A stretch of 64,000 bases of DNA, from positions 44,085,278-44,149,277 of the forward strand of contig NW_026262701.1 of NCBI RefSeq assembly GCF_021869535.1, read 5' to 3'. Each line of letters begins with the position of its first letter. The stretch's first letter is position 1. This DNA comes from Mytilus californianus (taxonomy: Eukaryota; Mollusca; Bivalvia; Mytilida; Mytilidae). Below are positions 47,620-58,900 of this stretch, piece after piece. A program made the position numbers and the translations under genes. The notes under the pieces were generated by a model. The model had not been told where the DNA came from, ran no database searches, and saw only the letters and a program-made list of their open reading frames with translations.

Positions 47620-47765
47620 CATGGAATATATCCTAAGATATGATTTAGGACATTATTTAGGATGATCTTAGGACGTGTTTTAGAATGTAAAACGAAGCTA
47701 TCTTAGGACAGTCCTAACTGCGATTGTCCTATATAGCCATCCTAACACGTTTATTTAATCAAAAA
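47620..47765. mobile_element. Fragment of CCTAAG-type element
   Basis: TATCCTAAGATATGATTTAGGAC, GATGATCTTAGGACG, AAGCTATCTTAGGACAGTCCTAA: arm-like sequence of the 35887 family without a visible terminus. Confidence 0.5.
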
Positions 47766-47889
47766 CTATTATGTAGAGAATAAAATAAAATATATTTAAA
47801 TGTATTTCAGAATATATGTAAAGGGCCAAATGTTTCATCTTTAATGAGAAAATAAATTTGCAAAAGTTTTACCACGTATACTAATATTA

Positions 47890-48863
47890 ATAAACTGTTG
47901 CGCTGAGCGCAGCTGGATACGCCCGCAGAGGTCCAACCTTGAACAGTTGGGGCAAAAATGGACACAATATTCAAGCTTGATACAGATCTGAATTTGGATT
48001 GTAATTAAATATTTGACATATTATACGTTTCTGAATAAATGTAGTCAAAGAACTTGAAATTGGTTATATGAATTTAATTTATTAAAGATTTCTTCAACTT
48101 TCTTGCTGTTGTACAATACACTGTGCTGTTTCGCAATACTTAGTAAATCTGTTGTCAGACCATAAACAAATAAAGTTTAATTAATTCTCAATGTCATATT
48201 AGAAATTTATGAAAATCAAAAGGGAGCTTACATCAATAAATATAAACAATTCACCGAAGTTTCATGAGAATTGCTGACAGCATTTTTGAGTTATTGTCTA
48301 AAAATGGAAAATCTCCCCATTTTTAATGAATAAAACCCCATAACTCAGAAATGTAAAATGTAAAATTTATAAAATTCTAAAGGGAGCTTACATCAATAGA
48401 TACAAACAATTCACCAAAGTTTCATAAGAACTGCTGAAAGCATTTTTAGTTTTTGTCCGAAAACTGGAATACCCCCTTTTTTTTATGAATAAAACACTGT
48501 AACTAGGAAACGTAAAAGCTTAGATTTATAAAAATGGAAAGGGAGCCCATGCCAATAGATGTAAACAGTTCACCACAATTTCTTGCAAGTTGATGAAAGG
48601 ATTCTTGAGTAATTGTCCGAAAACTGGAAAATCCTCCTTTTTTAATGAATAAAACCCCATAACTCGGAAACGAAAAATCTGAAATTTATAAAAAACGAAA
48701 GGGAGCTCACGTCAATAGATATAAACAATTCACCAAAGTTTTATGCAAATTGGTTAAAGCGTTTTTGAGTTAATGTCCGACATGTTGACGACGGACGGAC
48801 GGACGGACGGAAAGACGGACAACGGTATACCATATTTACGTCCCGTAAACGGGCGTATAAAAA
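47890..48863. mobile_element. Helitron-like non-autonomous element with 160-bp tandem core
   Basis: Starts near GTTGCGCTGAGCGCAGC, then GGATACGCCCGCAGAGG and a unique stretch. A core follows whose units begin AGGGAGC(T/C) at 48222, 48382, 48541 and 48701, spacing 159-160 bp. It ends with (GGAC)n, ACGGTATACCATATTTACG, a CCCGTAAACGGG hairpin and CGTATAAAAA. ATACGCCCG at the head and CGGGCGTAT at the tail are inverted. Bivalve elements of the pearl/MgE kind have ~160-bp core repeats; assignment is by that likeness. Confidence 0.75.
48787..48825. repeat. (GGAC)n microsatellite
   Basis: GACGACGGACGGACGGACGG and on, interrupted once by AAAG, inside the end of the Helitron-like element. Confidence 0.9.
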
Positions 48864-49689
48864 TGATATAAAAAAATCGCAGTTGTTAATGTCGTAAAGC
48901 TACAGTAAAATAATTTTTCTTAACAGAGGAAAATTTTGTTCAGCAAGTGCTCGATTTGAAATCCAAATTAAATGCTAATTCAAACACTAAAATTATATTA
49001 TGTCATATTAAATACATAGTGACTTACTAGGCTGATGGAAATATATAGTTTTAGAATACCGTTATCATGGGTATGTTTGAAAAAAAATCTTTAAATGAAA
49101 TTATAGATGTACGGGACATAAGAGTTCATTTCTATACTGAATCTACAGTGTGAATGCTTTTAATAATCATAGTTCAACACTATCGCTAAAAGATGAAAAT
49201 TGTTCTTATTCAGTAAGATAAAGCTGTGGCATTTTGTATATTTTGCGTTTTACATTTATGTAAAAAAAATAAAAAATAGGTAACTTATAATTCAGTACAA
49301 TGCTCATCACACTTTGTCTTATAAATATAATAAATAAGAACCATTAATGCCAAACTACTAAATATCATTTCCAAATATGTTCTGATTGTATCTTCCATGA
49401 TGTTCAACAATTTAGTATTACACGTACATGTACCATTCATGTGATATTTGTCACTGGCACGAATAGCAGGCAATTTGAAATCAAATTACGTAAATCAAAC
49501 AAGAACTACAAGTTTACAAGAGGTAACTTTGTATGCTTTCTCTACTTCAATTAATTTTGAGAATTGATAATGTCGTATATTGTAAATATTCAAGGCTTTT
49601 CTGTCGATTTACCTCCACCAGAAACGCCCAAACCCCAAATTTGTAAGTCCAATCTCAAGCATTGTAATTTTCGATAGTTTATTGTCTAT

Positions 49690-49850
49690 ATCAAAATAAG
49701 AAGAAATGGTATGATTGAAATTGAGACAACTCTCCAACAGAGAACAAATGACCGGAAGAAGTTGGCAACTATATGTCACCGTACGGTCATCAACAATGAG
49801 CAAAACCTATACCGCATAAGTAAGCAAGCTATGAAAGGCCCGAAATGATA
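49690..49850 (-). mobile_element. Retroelement A tail, truncated
   Basis: AAGAAGAAATGGTATGATTG, GAGACAACTCTCCAACAGAG, CACCGTACGG, CAACAATGAGCAAAACC and AAAGGCCCGAAATG. Confidence 0.85.
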
Positions 49851-49872
49851 AAATATTAGATGTGGTAAAATA

Positions 49873-49922
49873 TTAAAAAGAAATGAAATGAAATAAAATG
49901 AAATAAAATGAAATAAATAAAA
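49873..49922. repeat. (AAATG/AAATA)n simple repeat
   Basis: Pentamer and decamer repeats of AAATGAAATAAAATG, next to the end of the retroelement A tail. Confidence 0.85.
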
Positions 49923-50082
49923 ATGTATAAATAGAATACATATACACACAAGTAAAGTAAATAACACGAAATACAAATATAATATTTGGGTTTTGACACA
50001 TGAATTATCATCATGATCATAAATAAGAAATTAAATGTTAACAAAAGTTAAACTTTGAACATTTCGAAATACTATATATAAA

Positions 50083-50185
50083 AAAGAAGATGTGGTATGA
50101 TTGCCAATGAGACAACTCTCCACAAGAAACCAAATGACACAGATATTAACAACTATAGGTCACCGTACAAGACCGTATGAATGTT
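50083..50185 (-). mobile_element. Retroelement A tail, about 100 bp
   Basis: AAAAAAGAAGATGTGGTATG, TGCCAATGAGACAACTCTCC, ACAACTATAGGTCACCGTAC, then stops. A strongly 5'-truncated copy with the usual 3' end. Confidence 0.88.
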
Positions 50186-50189
50186 CTAC

Positions 50190-52190
50190 CCTATGAATAG
50201 ATCACTTAGCTGTATTTGGCTAAACCTTTCGAAATATAGGGTCTTCAATGTTATTCATACAGTAACACCGTACTCTATTTGATTTTTTCTTCCTTTTTTC
50301 ATTCCGGCGATGAGTCTTTTGAAATCAAAAACATTATCTGGCGTTCAAAATTTGAACCCCTGTATTTATGGTGAGTTCATATACATGTATGTAACAAACG
50401 AAATCCGATGAATTACAAGTCCTGACTTGAGACAGCCACACATGTACATTGTACCTGGGACTAATAAATAAATATTCATACTGAATTGGTCCTAGTAGTT
50501 ACTTTTTTTATAATTATTTGGCCTTGCCATGACATACTTAACTCTGGGTGTATTTACCACACGAGGAACAAATAAGAATACAGTTATGCCCCTCTTACGA
50601 TTATTTGGTTATAGTATTTGAAAAAGATAAAAAAAAAAAAATGGACAATCAGATTTTATCCTGTTACAAGTAATCTATTTATTTATATTTGTTGCACTGA
50701 AAATTATTTTCACAACAACTTAGTAATTTTCTTTTGGTTCACTTATGTGCTGTATTGTATGAAACAGTTAATTTTCTAGTTTTTCAACCGTATGGGTCCA
50801 TTTTTACGACAAAACAAAATAAATGGATAATTTTTCCCATGTTTTGAAAGTCACACAGATAATTGTTCGTTCTTTTCATTAGTTCGTCTGTTTGTTTGTT
50901 CGTTAATTTGCCATTCTATCCAACTTTTGTATGCGCTCTTTTACTGCTTGCAAATATTTCATCAATTGAAGTAGGAAAGACGAAAATTTGGCTGCTTATT
51001 TTGCTTGTGTATTCAATACGATACACTTAAATAAGATATGCTTTTTTTATTGCTAGCAATTATGTATTTTAAGTATAGAAAGTGTACGCTGATTTTATTT
51101 AATCAAGAGCAAAAAAACAAAGAGGAATGTGCGTTACTGAAGCGTATTTGAGAGCCGTATCAATTTTGTTTAGTTTGGTTTTACTTTATTGCAGGTAAAC
51201 AAAGGGATTAGACAAAAGTTTTCCAACTTGAATTAGCCCTCCTCTTACATTATTCAATATGATCTGACGATATAATTTGCAATAGGATAAGCTAAATAGA
51301 TAATCCAACTGGCACATAACAGATACTCAATCTAATCTGACATTTATCAATACATGTATCACCATCTAATTATGTAACTGTTATTAATGACATGTAACAT
51401 ATTTCATCGCAATGCTATACATGATAAAGTTTCTTTATATTATCAGAAATCTTTTCATTCAAGCACAGCAGGATATTTACAAAGGAGAGTTGCCATATGT
51501 GATGGATAAAATTACATTTGTTTAATATACTAGTAATAAAACAACATTTCATACCTAGTAAATTTTGAGAGATAGGTATTAATGAAAGTTTTCATGCGGA
51601 AGCTGAAGAGGAAACACATCAAATTCGGTCTTTACATTAAACTCAATAGTAGTAATTTGTTTGAGATGTTTTTATCCTTCATATCAATATCTCCAAGGCG
51701 TTAAAAAATCAAGACATACAGTCTTCCATTTTCCAGTATACTTTCTTTCATATAAATAAAAAAAAACTAATAGTGAACGTGAAAAAAGATGAAACACATT
51801 ATTTTTTTTAAAGTATCTAATTTAGGGATATATTCAAATTTCGTTTAAAAATAAAACAATGTTAAATTTAAAAACTTCATTCATATCAGTAGTGCTGAAA
51901 GGATTCTTGTGAATATCAATAAACTGTGTGTTTTTGTGATATGTTCATATGTGTACAGTTTTTTTTTTGAGATATTGGTCGGATTTAAAAAGCGAGGGTT
52001 GAGATCTCGAAGTGAAGAAGCTTGCCTAGAATCCTCATATATTCATTACGATTGTGTGCATTACGTACTATTAGCTCTTAAAAATCGTTGAATAAGCGTG
52101 CTTTATTATATAAGGTGAAAACATGTAATTTATTTTGGTTTAATATGCGATTGAAAGTCCATCTAGTTAAAAGTAATGAACGTATGCGTA
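50190..52190. other. AT-rich intergenic stretch, nothing recognised
   Basis: Apart from the small hairpin element that follows at 52191, I see no coding exon, repeat partner or RNA here. Confidence 0.5.
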
Positions 52191-52306
52191 TCTGCGGCTC
52201 TTTTCACAAAAAATCCTAAGAGTAAAAATACTCGTAAGTCATACACATTTTAGTATAACTTACGATCAATTTTAATCGTAAGATTGTTTGTGAAAAGAGT
52301 CGCTGA
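52191..52306. mobile_element. Small MITE with CTCTTTTCACAAA inverted ends
   Basis: Ends TCTGCGGCTCTTTTCACAAA and, reversed, TCAGCGACTCTTTTCACAAA. The interior also folds (ACTCGTAAGTCATAC, TAACTTACGATCAATTTTAATCGTAAG). 116 bp, noncoding. Confidence 0.85.
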
Positions 52307-52564
52307 TATTCACATATTTATAATCTTTTCACTTCTACGTATAACTGCTTGTGATGCAAGCTACATGGTTGTATTAAATTAAAAAAAAAAGTCAGACAAC
52401 AAAAACAAAATAATTAAAATTAATATCTCTTGTAATTTTAGAATGGCTTAACTCATAATTTCAGAGGACTGTATATTGCGCAAATATGATAAAATAATAT
52501 TGCGCGTAATGGTAAATATAATAATCCTCAAGTGGGAGCAAATGGGGTACAATATTTTAATATA

Positions 52565-52640
52565 GATATAAAAAGAAATGTGGATATGATTCCCAAATGA
52601 GACAACTCTCCACCAGAGACCAAACGACATAGAAGTGAAA
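52565..52640 (-). mobile_element. Retroelement A tail, about 75 bp
   Basis: AAAAAGAAATGTGGATATGATTCC, GAGACAACTCTCCACCAGAGACCAAACGACA: 3'-most part only. Confidence 0.75.
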
Positions 52641-53209
52641 GCAAAGCAAATTTCAAGTCAAGAGTAAATACATTTAGTACTGATCCTACATGAACGTACA
52701 GCGGAGTGCTGAAGGTGGAAAGGCTTTAGCAGTTTTAAGGTTCACATTGTGTGTGGACACCTGTTCGGGCTTAATATTGTGTGTTTTTGTGTTGAATTAT
52801 CGTTTGGTTGCTGTCTCATTGGCGTATTTCCACAATCACTTTTTTTTCAACTATTTAACTTCAAGAACAAATCAAGGATTATCTTTTTTATTTTATTTTA
52901 CTCTTAATCTTTATACCATAGTTATGATATAATTATATATCACAACAGATGCTCAACATTCTAATCTCAAAATTTCAGTAATATGAAAAATTAAACGAGA
53001 AAATCTTAACCAACACCAATATTCAATCTAAAAATATATAATCTCTGAAACCCACAGATATATGCCTTTTCACGGGTCAAGTACGTGCCTCGTCTTTAGT
53101 CGTCGTATTTTTCTTTCATAAATTGGAGAATTTGGTTTTGATGGTGGATTAAGCTGTTTCAAGGTTCACATTGTGTGTTTTATAGATATATTTAAAATTA
53201 TTTACAAAT

Positions 53210-53510
53210 CTATTGTGTAGTGAGCGTCCATTTTTGTGTGCGGAATTCATATTTAGGTCCGGTGTGAATGAGGACACTAAATTTGATGCCTCGTGTATAG
53301 TGCAAGGGTGTCAGTTGTCAGCGAAATAGGTCTTGTAAAAACTCTTTGTGGTGTTCTTAGTGAAAGACAAAACTTCTGTCCCTTTATAACAAACCCACAA
53401 TTTCAATTGGCAATTGAAACTCTTGGCTCAGGCTATCATTTTATATCAATTGTTGATTTGTTCTCGTTCTGAAACAAGCAATTGATTGTTAATTGGATTG
53501 ATAGCCTCAT
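53210..53510 (+). repeat. Dispersed repeat, related to 6905-7250
   Basis: GATGCCTCGTGTATAGTG, AACTTCTGTCC and TGTTCTCGTTCTGAA are shared with 6905-7250 in the same order, with much divergence between. Confidence 0.4.
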
Positions 53511-54117
53511 GTTAAAAAGTCAAGTTAAAAATATTACATGCATATCAGGACAAAAAAAGTGAAATTGATATGGATTTGGGACCTGCTGTATACTAGACCC
53601 ATACGCTGGACCGGCTTTCAATGCTATAGTTCAGGTAACAGCCTGTTATTGGAAGAAATATCGCTCTTCACATTTTCATCTTCTTTGCTGTAACTTTAAA
53701 TGCATACATGTAACGTGCTAACGTAGAAGCAATTTTAACAGCTAAATACATTTTCAAATATTACAAGGTCATATTAGCTGCCCATCTTTTTATAAGAATA
53801 AAGGACAGCATGTATACAATACTGTTATTGTAAGATCGTATGGAATGTTTTAGAGCAGAAATGCATCGCGTCAGTAAAAATAATTGGAAATTGAAATTAC
53901 ACTTACAATTTTGCGCATAAAAAGGGGTGGTCCCCTTAAGCGTCTTTGCGTGTTGGGAAAAGGGGAAAGGAGATGTCGGAAAAAGGGTGTCAAAATATTA
54001 GGTTAAACACACATCGTGATCACTATCTATGTCGTTCTTTCTTTATCACCTTTCCTGTATTCAGTTCAGTTTAGTAATGTTTATGTAATGATATGTTGTT
54101 TATATCATATAATATAA

Positions 54118-54945
54118 TATAAAAAAGAAGATGTGGTGTGATTGCCAATGAGACAACTCTTCACAAGAGACCAAATGACACAGTAATTAAAACTTATAGG
54201 TAACCGTACGGCCCTCAACAATGAACAAAACCCATGCCGCATAGTCAGCTATAAAAGGCCCCGAAATGAAAATGTAAAACAATTCAAAAGAGAAAGCTAC
54301 CGGCCTAAATAATGTACAACAAAATGAACGAAAACAAATATATTATAACACAGCAACAAACGACAACCACTGAAATACAGGCCCCATGACTTGGGACAGG
54401 CACATACAAACAGAATGTGGCGGGGTTAAACATGTTAGCGTTATCCCAACCCTCCCCTAACCTGGAACAGTGGTGTAACAGTAGAACATAAGAACGAACT
54501 ATAAAAATCAGTTGAAAAAGGCTTAACTCATTAGATGGATACAAATAGAAATGCATACAACAAAAACACGTGGCCGGGTACTTGTACATTCCAACAACAA
54601 AAAAGACACTAAGAACAGATCTGCGAGTACTCGCAGTAACTGACAGCTAGTTCAAAGCTGCTAACAAATAATATAAAAAATAATGCATCTAAGACTAAAT
54701 TAACAGTACACATGCATTCAACATCCAACGGATTTAGTGTAAAGACGTTTAACAGTCAGAGAAAAACATGACCTTGTGCAATGCCAAGATTATGAGATAC
54801 AGGTATCGACAGATTGTAAATCCATGAATGTGCAAATATGTATATAACAACAATATTTAGTTTGCTTTTAATTTACTGATAACAAAATCAATATTAATAC
54901 CAATAAAAACAATATAGTAAGCCGAAACTAAAACAGCTAGGATGT
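54118..54945 (-). mobile_element. Retroelement A, 5'-truncated copy with end of reverse transcriptase frame
   Basis: Reading the minus strand from about 54925: [17 protein letters not shown], stop, then the full tail with GGATTTACAATCTGTCG, GTACCCGGCCACG, GTTAGGGGAGGGTTGGG, AGTCATGGGGCCTG and the usual 3' end at 54118. Near-complete copy of 24780-25557. Confidence 0.92.
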
Positions 54946-55310
54946 CAAATAAAGCATTTTTTCAGTATCCAAAATAAGCGATGTTTTTCGGTTCAATGGC
55001 TTGATCATTATTTTAATTATCATTAAATAAATAGATTCAGTAATTTAAAGGATTTGTTATTAAGAATGGAACCTCTTCAGACATTATTTCATTTTGCTGG
55101 TGTGGCAACGTGCTAAGACATTTTAATAATCTCCATGAAGAAAAATCGCATTTTCAGTTTCTTTTGTCTTGAAGTTAACGGACAAACTTAAACCACAAAA
55201 AGAAATAATGTATGGAATGTTCCTATTTAAAAAAATATTTGGTTCCATATAAAAGTTAACATGCACTACTTATTAAATGAATCATAAAGCATGTTTTATT
55301 TATCAGTTAT

Positions 55311-55434
55311 GGACTTTTGACGAGGTCAATACGTTATATATGAACCTGTTCAGATTATATTGACCGAGGACGAAGTCCGAGTGTCAATATAATCTAACAG
55401 GTCCAACTTTAACGTATTGACTGGGTGAAAGTCC
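55311..55434. repeat. Hairpin element with CGAGGACGAAGTCCGAG centre
   Basis: Arms from GGACTTTTGACGAGGTCAATACG to the inverse GACTGGGTGAAAGTCC pair with few mismatches (CAGATTATATTGAC against GTCAATATAATCT). The centre ACCGAGGACGAAGTCCGAGTG folds on itself. 124 bp, noncoding. Lies about 470 bp upstream of the first exon of the 55.9-kb gene. Confidence 0.88.
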
Positions 55435-55904
55435 TTTATTTATATATTACATATGTAAATGATATATAAGGAAAATTGCATTCAATGTTATCTGTGTTTT
55501 TTTTAATTATATTTTGCAAGAATTCTAACATGTTATTGAAAATATCAATATTCTTTGAACAACTTTATAGCTTGTTGCGTTAGCTTTCTTGTATACGTAT
55601 TATTAGCGTCTGCATTTAACATAAAAGTGTTCATATCTCCTTCTGACAAACATGCAAATTTTCTTTTCGAATCGTCTGCTGCGGTGCTTCCTCCATGCAT
55701 GTTATGTGTGACGTCATGAATCTAAATTTACCAGATTTTTAATATTGACCGTCAATATACGTACAAATAGTAATATAGCGTCAATATTCATAAAAATAGA
55801 AACAAGGTTTCGGATACATCAAATAACCTTTGAAACACGTGATCGTATTATCCAATGAAAGCAAGAGAATACTACATCATATGTAATATATTTATATATT
55901 TCAG

Positions 55905-55985
55905 CTGCAATGAGCACACAGGATTCCCATCGATCTACCCCACAAGGGAAAAGAACATCCTATACAAAGGGACGGAGTCCAAGTG
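55905..55985 (+). CDS. Transposase-like gene, exon 1
   Basis: TTTCAG acceptor, ATG at 55910, 25 codons (MSTQDSHRSTPQGKRTSYTK...) plus one base, donor GTAATT. Ser/Thr/basic-rich. The reading frame is open for the five bases before ATG, so coding could begin in an earlier exon. Confidence 0.6.
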
Positions 55986-58900
55986 GTAATTAAAAGAAAA
56001 CAAAATCACTCATTAACATAATAATTCGGCCTTGTGAAATAAGGAGATGTGGTATGATTGCAACTGGGACATCTATCCACACGAGACCGAATGACAAGAA
56101 TGTACACATTTTCATGCCTTCAACAATGAGCTAAACCGTTGCCGTATAGTAAGCTATCCATGGCGCTGACTTGACAAAATCTCAATGACAATAATTAGAA
56201 ATAGGAAAACAACGACCTGCTATATCTTAACAACAATAAACGACAAACAAATTTTAAAAAAATGACAGCAGTCTACGACATCTATGACTATGTGTATGGC
56301 AATGGACGTTCAATTTTAAGTTTTAAAACTTTTAAACAGTCTTTCTGTGTTTTTTGCATTTCTTTGTTCTTATTTGACTAAAAGCGACAAAATTCAGTTT
56401 GAATATTTATACAGTTTAATATTTTAATCAAATGATGATCATGGGTCGTTAATTTCCCAATAAATGTTTATGCATAGATCGCCATATTCGGGAAGGTTGG
56501 TAAACAAGCTAGTTAAATTTGCATATCACATAGCGTAAATTAGACTTGTACATTTTAATATGTCTGAATAGAAAGTGTAGCTTATTATTATTTTTTCATT
56601 AATCAAACAGAACTCAACTCTAGAAGAAGACAGTCTGCATTAGACTTCAGAAACATTGCAACAGAACTAGATGAACACAAATGCGGATGCAGCTTAGATT
56701 GTTATTCCAAATTTCAACCAGCAGACATATATTATTGGAGGATGAAGATTCACAGCATACCAGAAGGGAGGGAGAGAATGGAGAAAATATGCCAAATAAT
56801 TCGTCTGTCTGCTGTAAATCTCCAGAAGCATGAACGTTGTCAATTGTTCCATGTCGACCAGAGGAGTGTTTGCCGGTATGTAACAGTATTTTAAATCATC
56901 TTTTACAATAATGAATGACATTATGGGAACCGGATGCGGCCTTTTTCGTTTTTAAAAATAACTTTGTAATATATCACTTTTCTCTCGGCCGTTTTTAGTA
57001 TACAATTAAACATGTGACTCTTACTGAACGTATCTAATTGCCTAATGGATAGAATATACAAAAAATACAAACTTGTAGTGCTTAAAAACATGCATAAACG
57101 CTTCATCATTTCGGTGAAAAAACAAAATATCGGAGAGGAAAAGGCAAAATTGCAAAAACGCGAGAGAAAAAGATTCTCGGATTCGCATTTTCACAAGGCC
57201 TTACTTATTCTTGGGGACACCTTTATTCCCGATATTAATAATGTATAAAATGAGAAACACAAAAACACAGTTGAAGATGCTTACATATGTCATTTGTAAA
57301 ATGTGCAATGTTCCTATTTTTGTACATGGTTTAAACCTGGTAACGGAAAATGTCATTTGTTGAATACTTTCCTTGTAAACGATGTGTTAAGATTAACTTA
57401 AAGTCAGGTTTTCAAAAATGTATAGACGACATTGAAAATTGTTCATGTGAACTTTTTTTTTTCAATAAACAGGAAAGCATTTATTTCTCTTGTCCTAAGA
57501 ATTTCAATTCCAACGTTTACTAGAGCAAAGCGGAGACTTATAAGCAAAACCTCTACATCAGCAAAATTAGAAAAGAAAAAGACGCATTCATGGAGAGGTA
57601 ATTAATAGATATAAGAAGATGTGGTATGAGTGCCAATGAGACAACCCTCCATCTAAGTAAGACTGTATACAAAATTGTTTAGACTTGTTTTGTTTACAGG
57701 CACTTTTTTTATTATTAATTATGCAGTATTGATTGATTGAATGATTGGGTTTTTTTTTAATATTCCTATGATTAATAAGTCAGGATAAATCATCTCTGAG
57801 TCTGTTTTGAGAACTTTTACTAGTACTGAAAAATAAACATGCAAGAACACGATCAAAATGTCCCTCAATTGTTCTTTTGTTGATGATTTTTTATTTAATC
57901 TGGAAAGCATCTTCTTTATTTTTATGATAACGGACGGTTCGAAAAAAATGTGTTTTTCCCCGTATGGGAGCAATCATTTAACTTCAAAAGGTGGGGGGGG
58001 GGGGTAAGTTTTTTTTGTCAGAAATTTCTTTTCTTTTTTTTTTTCTTCCTTTTTTTAATGCTTGACCACAATATTTGTTTTTAAAAAAAAATAATGAATT
58101 TGCGATCAGAATTTTTGTTTTTTCGGAAAAAACATACCCCTACCCATGAAGTTAAATGGTTGTTCCCTAATAAGACTTTACGGTAATATGAACTGTTTAT
58201 ATGTTTTCAGGGAAAATTTGCGAGGGATTCCTGAGAGCTTACATTAAGTCGGCATGTGATAGTGATCCATCTAAAACAAGATATAGAATGCCAGTAGGAA
58301 TAAGTCGCATCAGACTGTTTAATCTACTAGTATATAGAAATACTCATACAGATGATGGTATAGAGAAGAGCGCGTTTTATGTCATTTTAAAGCAGAAGTT
58401 TCCAGATTTGTCTTTTAATGCGGTAATTTTACAATAGTGAATACTTTTTAAAATGTATTCATTCAGTTTATTTGCTGGTGAAATAAAGAACCAGTTATGT
58501 ATGAATTAAGGATGTTCGCTCCTCTCGTTTCTGAATTTTTGACAGATATTCGGAATCCTCGGGTTTTATCCATGCAGTGCCATTACAAATTTTGCCCACC
58601 AACCCCTTCTTTTCTTTCCATGATTTTATTACATAAAGTTTCAAATGTTTTCTTTGAAAATCTTATAAAATTCTTGTTATTTTTTCATCGTTTGAAATAA
58701 TAAAAAAAAGGTGCCAATGTTAAATGTATGAACAATCTAGTTTAAATTATTTACCGCCAAATTTTAAATGTCTTATATCTCAAAAACAAGCACACAGACC
58801 CTTTATTTTTATACGCTTTTTTGATTTCTTTATTTATATACTATCATTATATTACAGTCTTTTAAAAAGCTTGTTATTATGAAACAGAGTAGCGAACATC

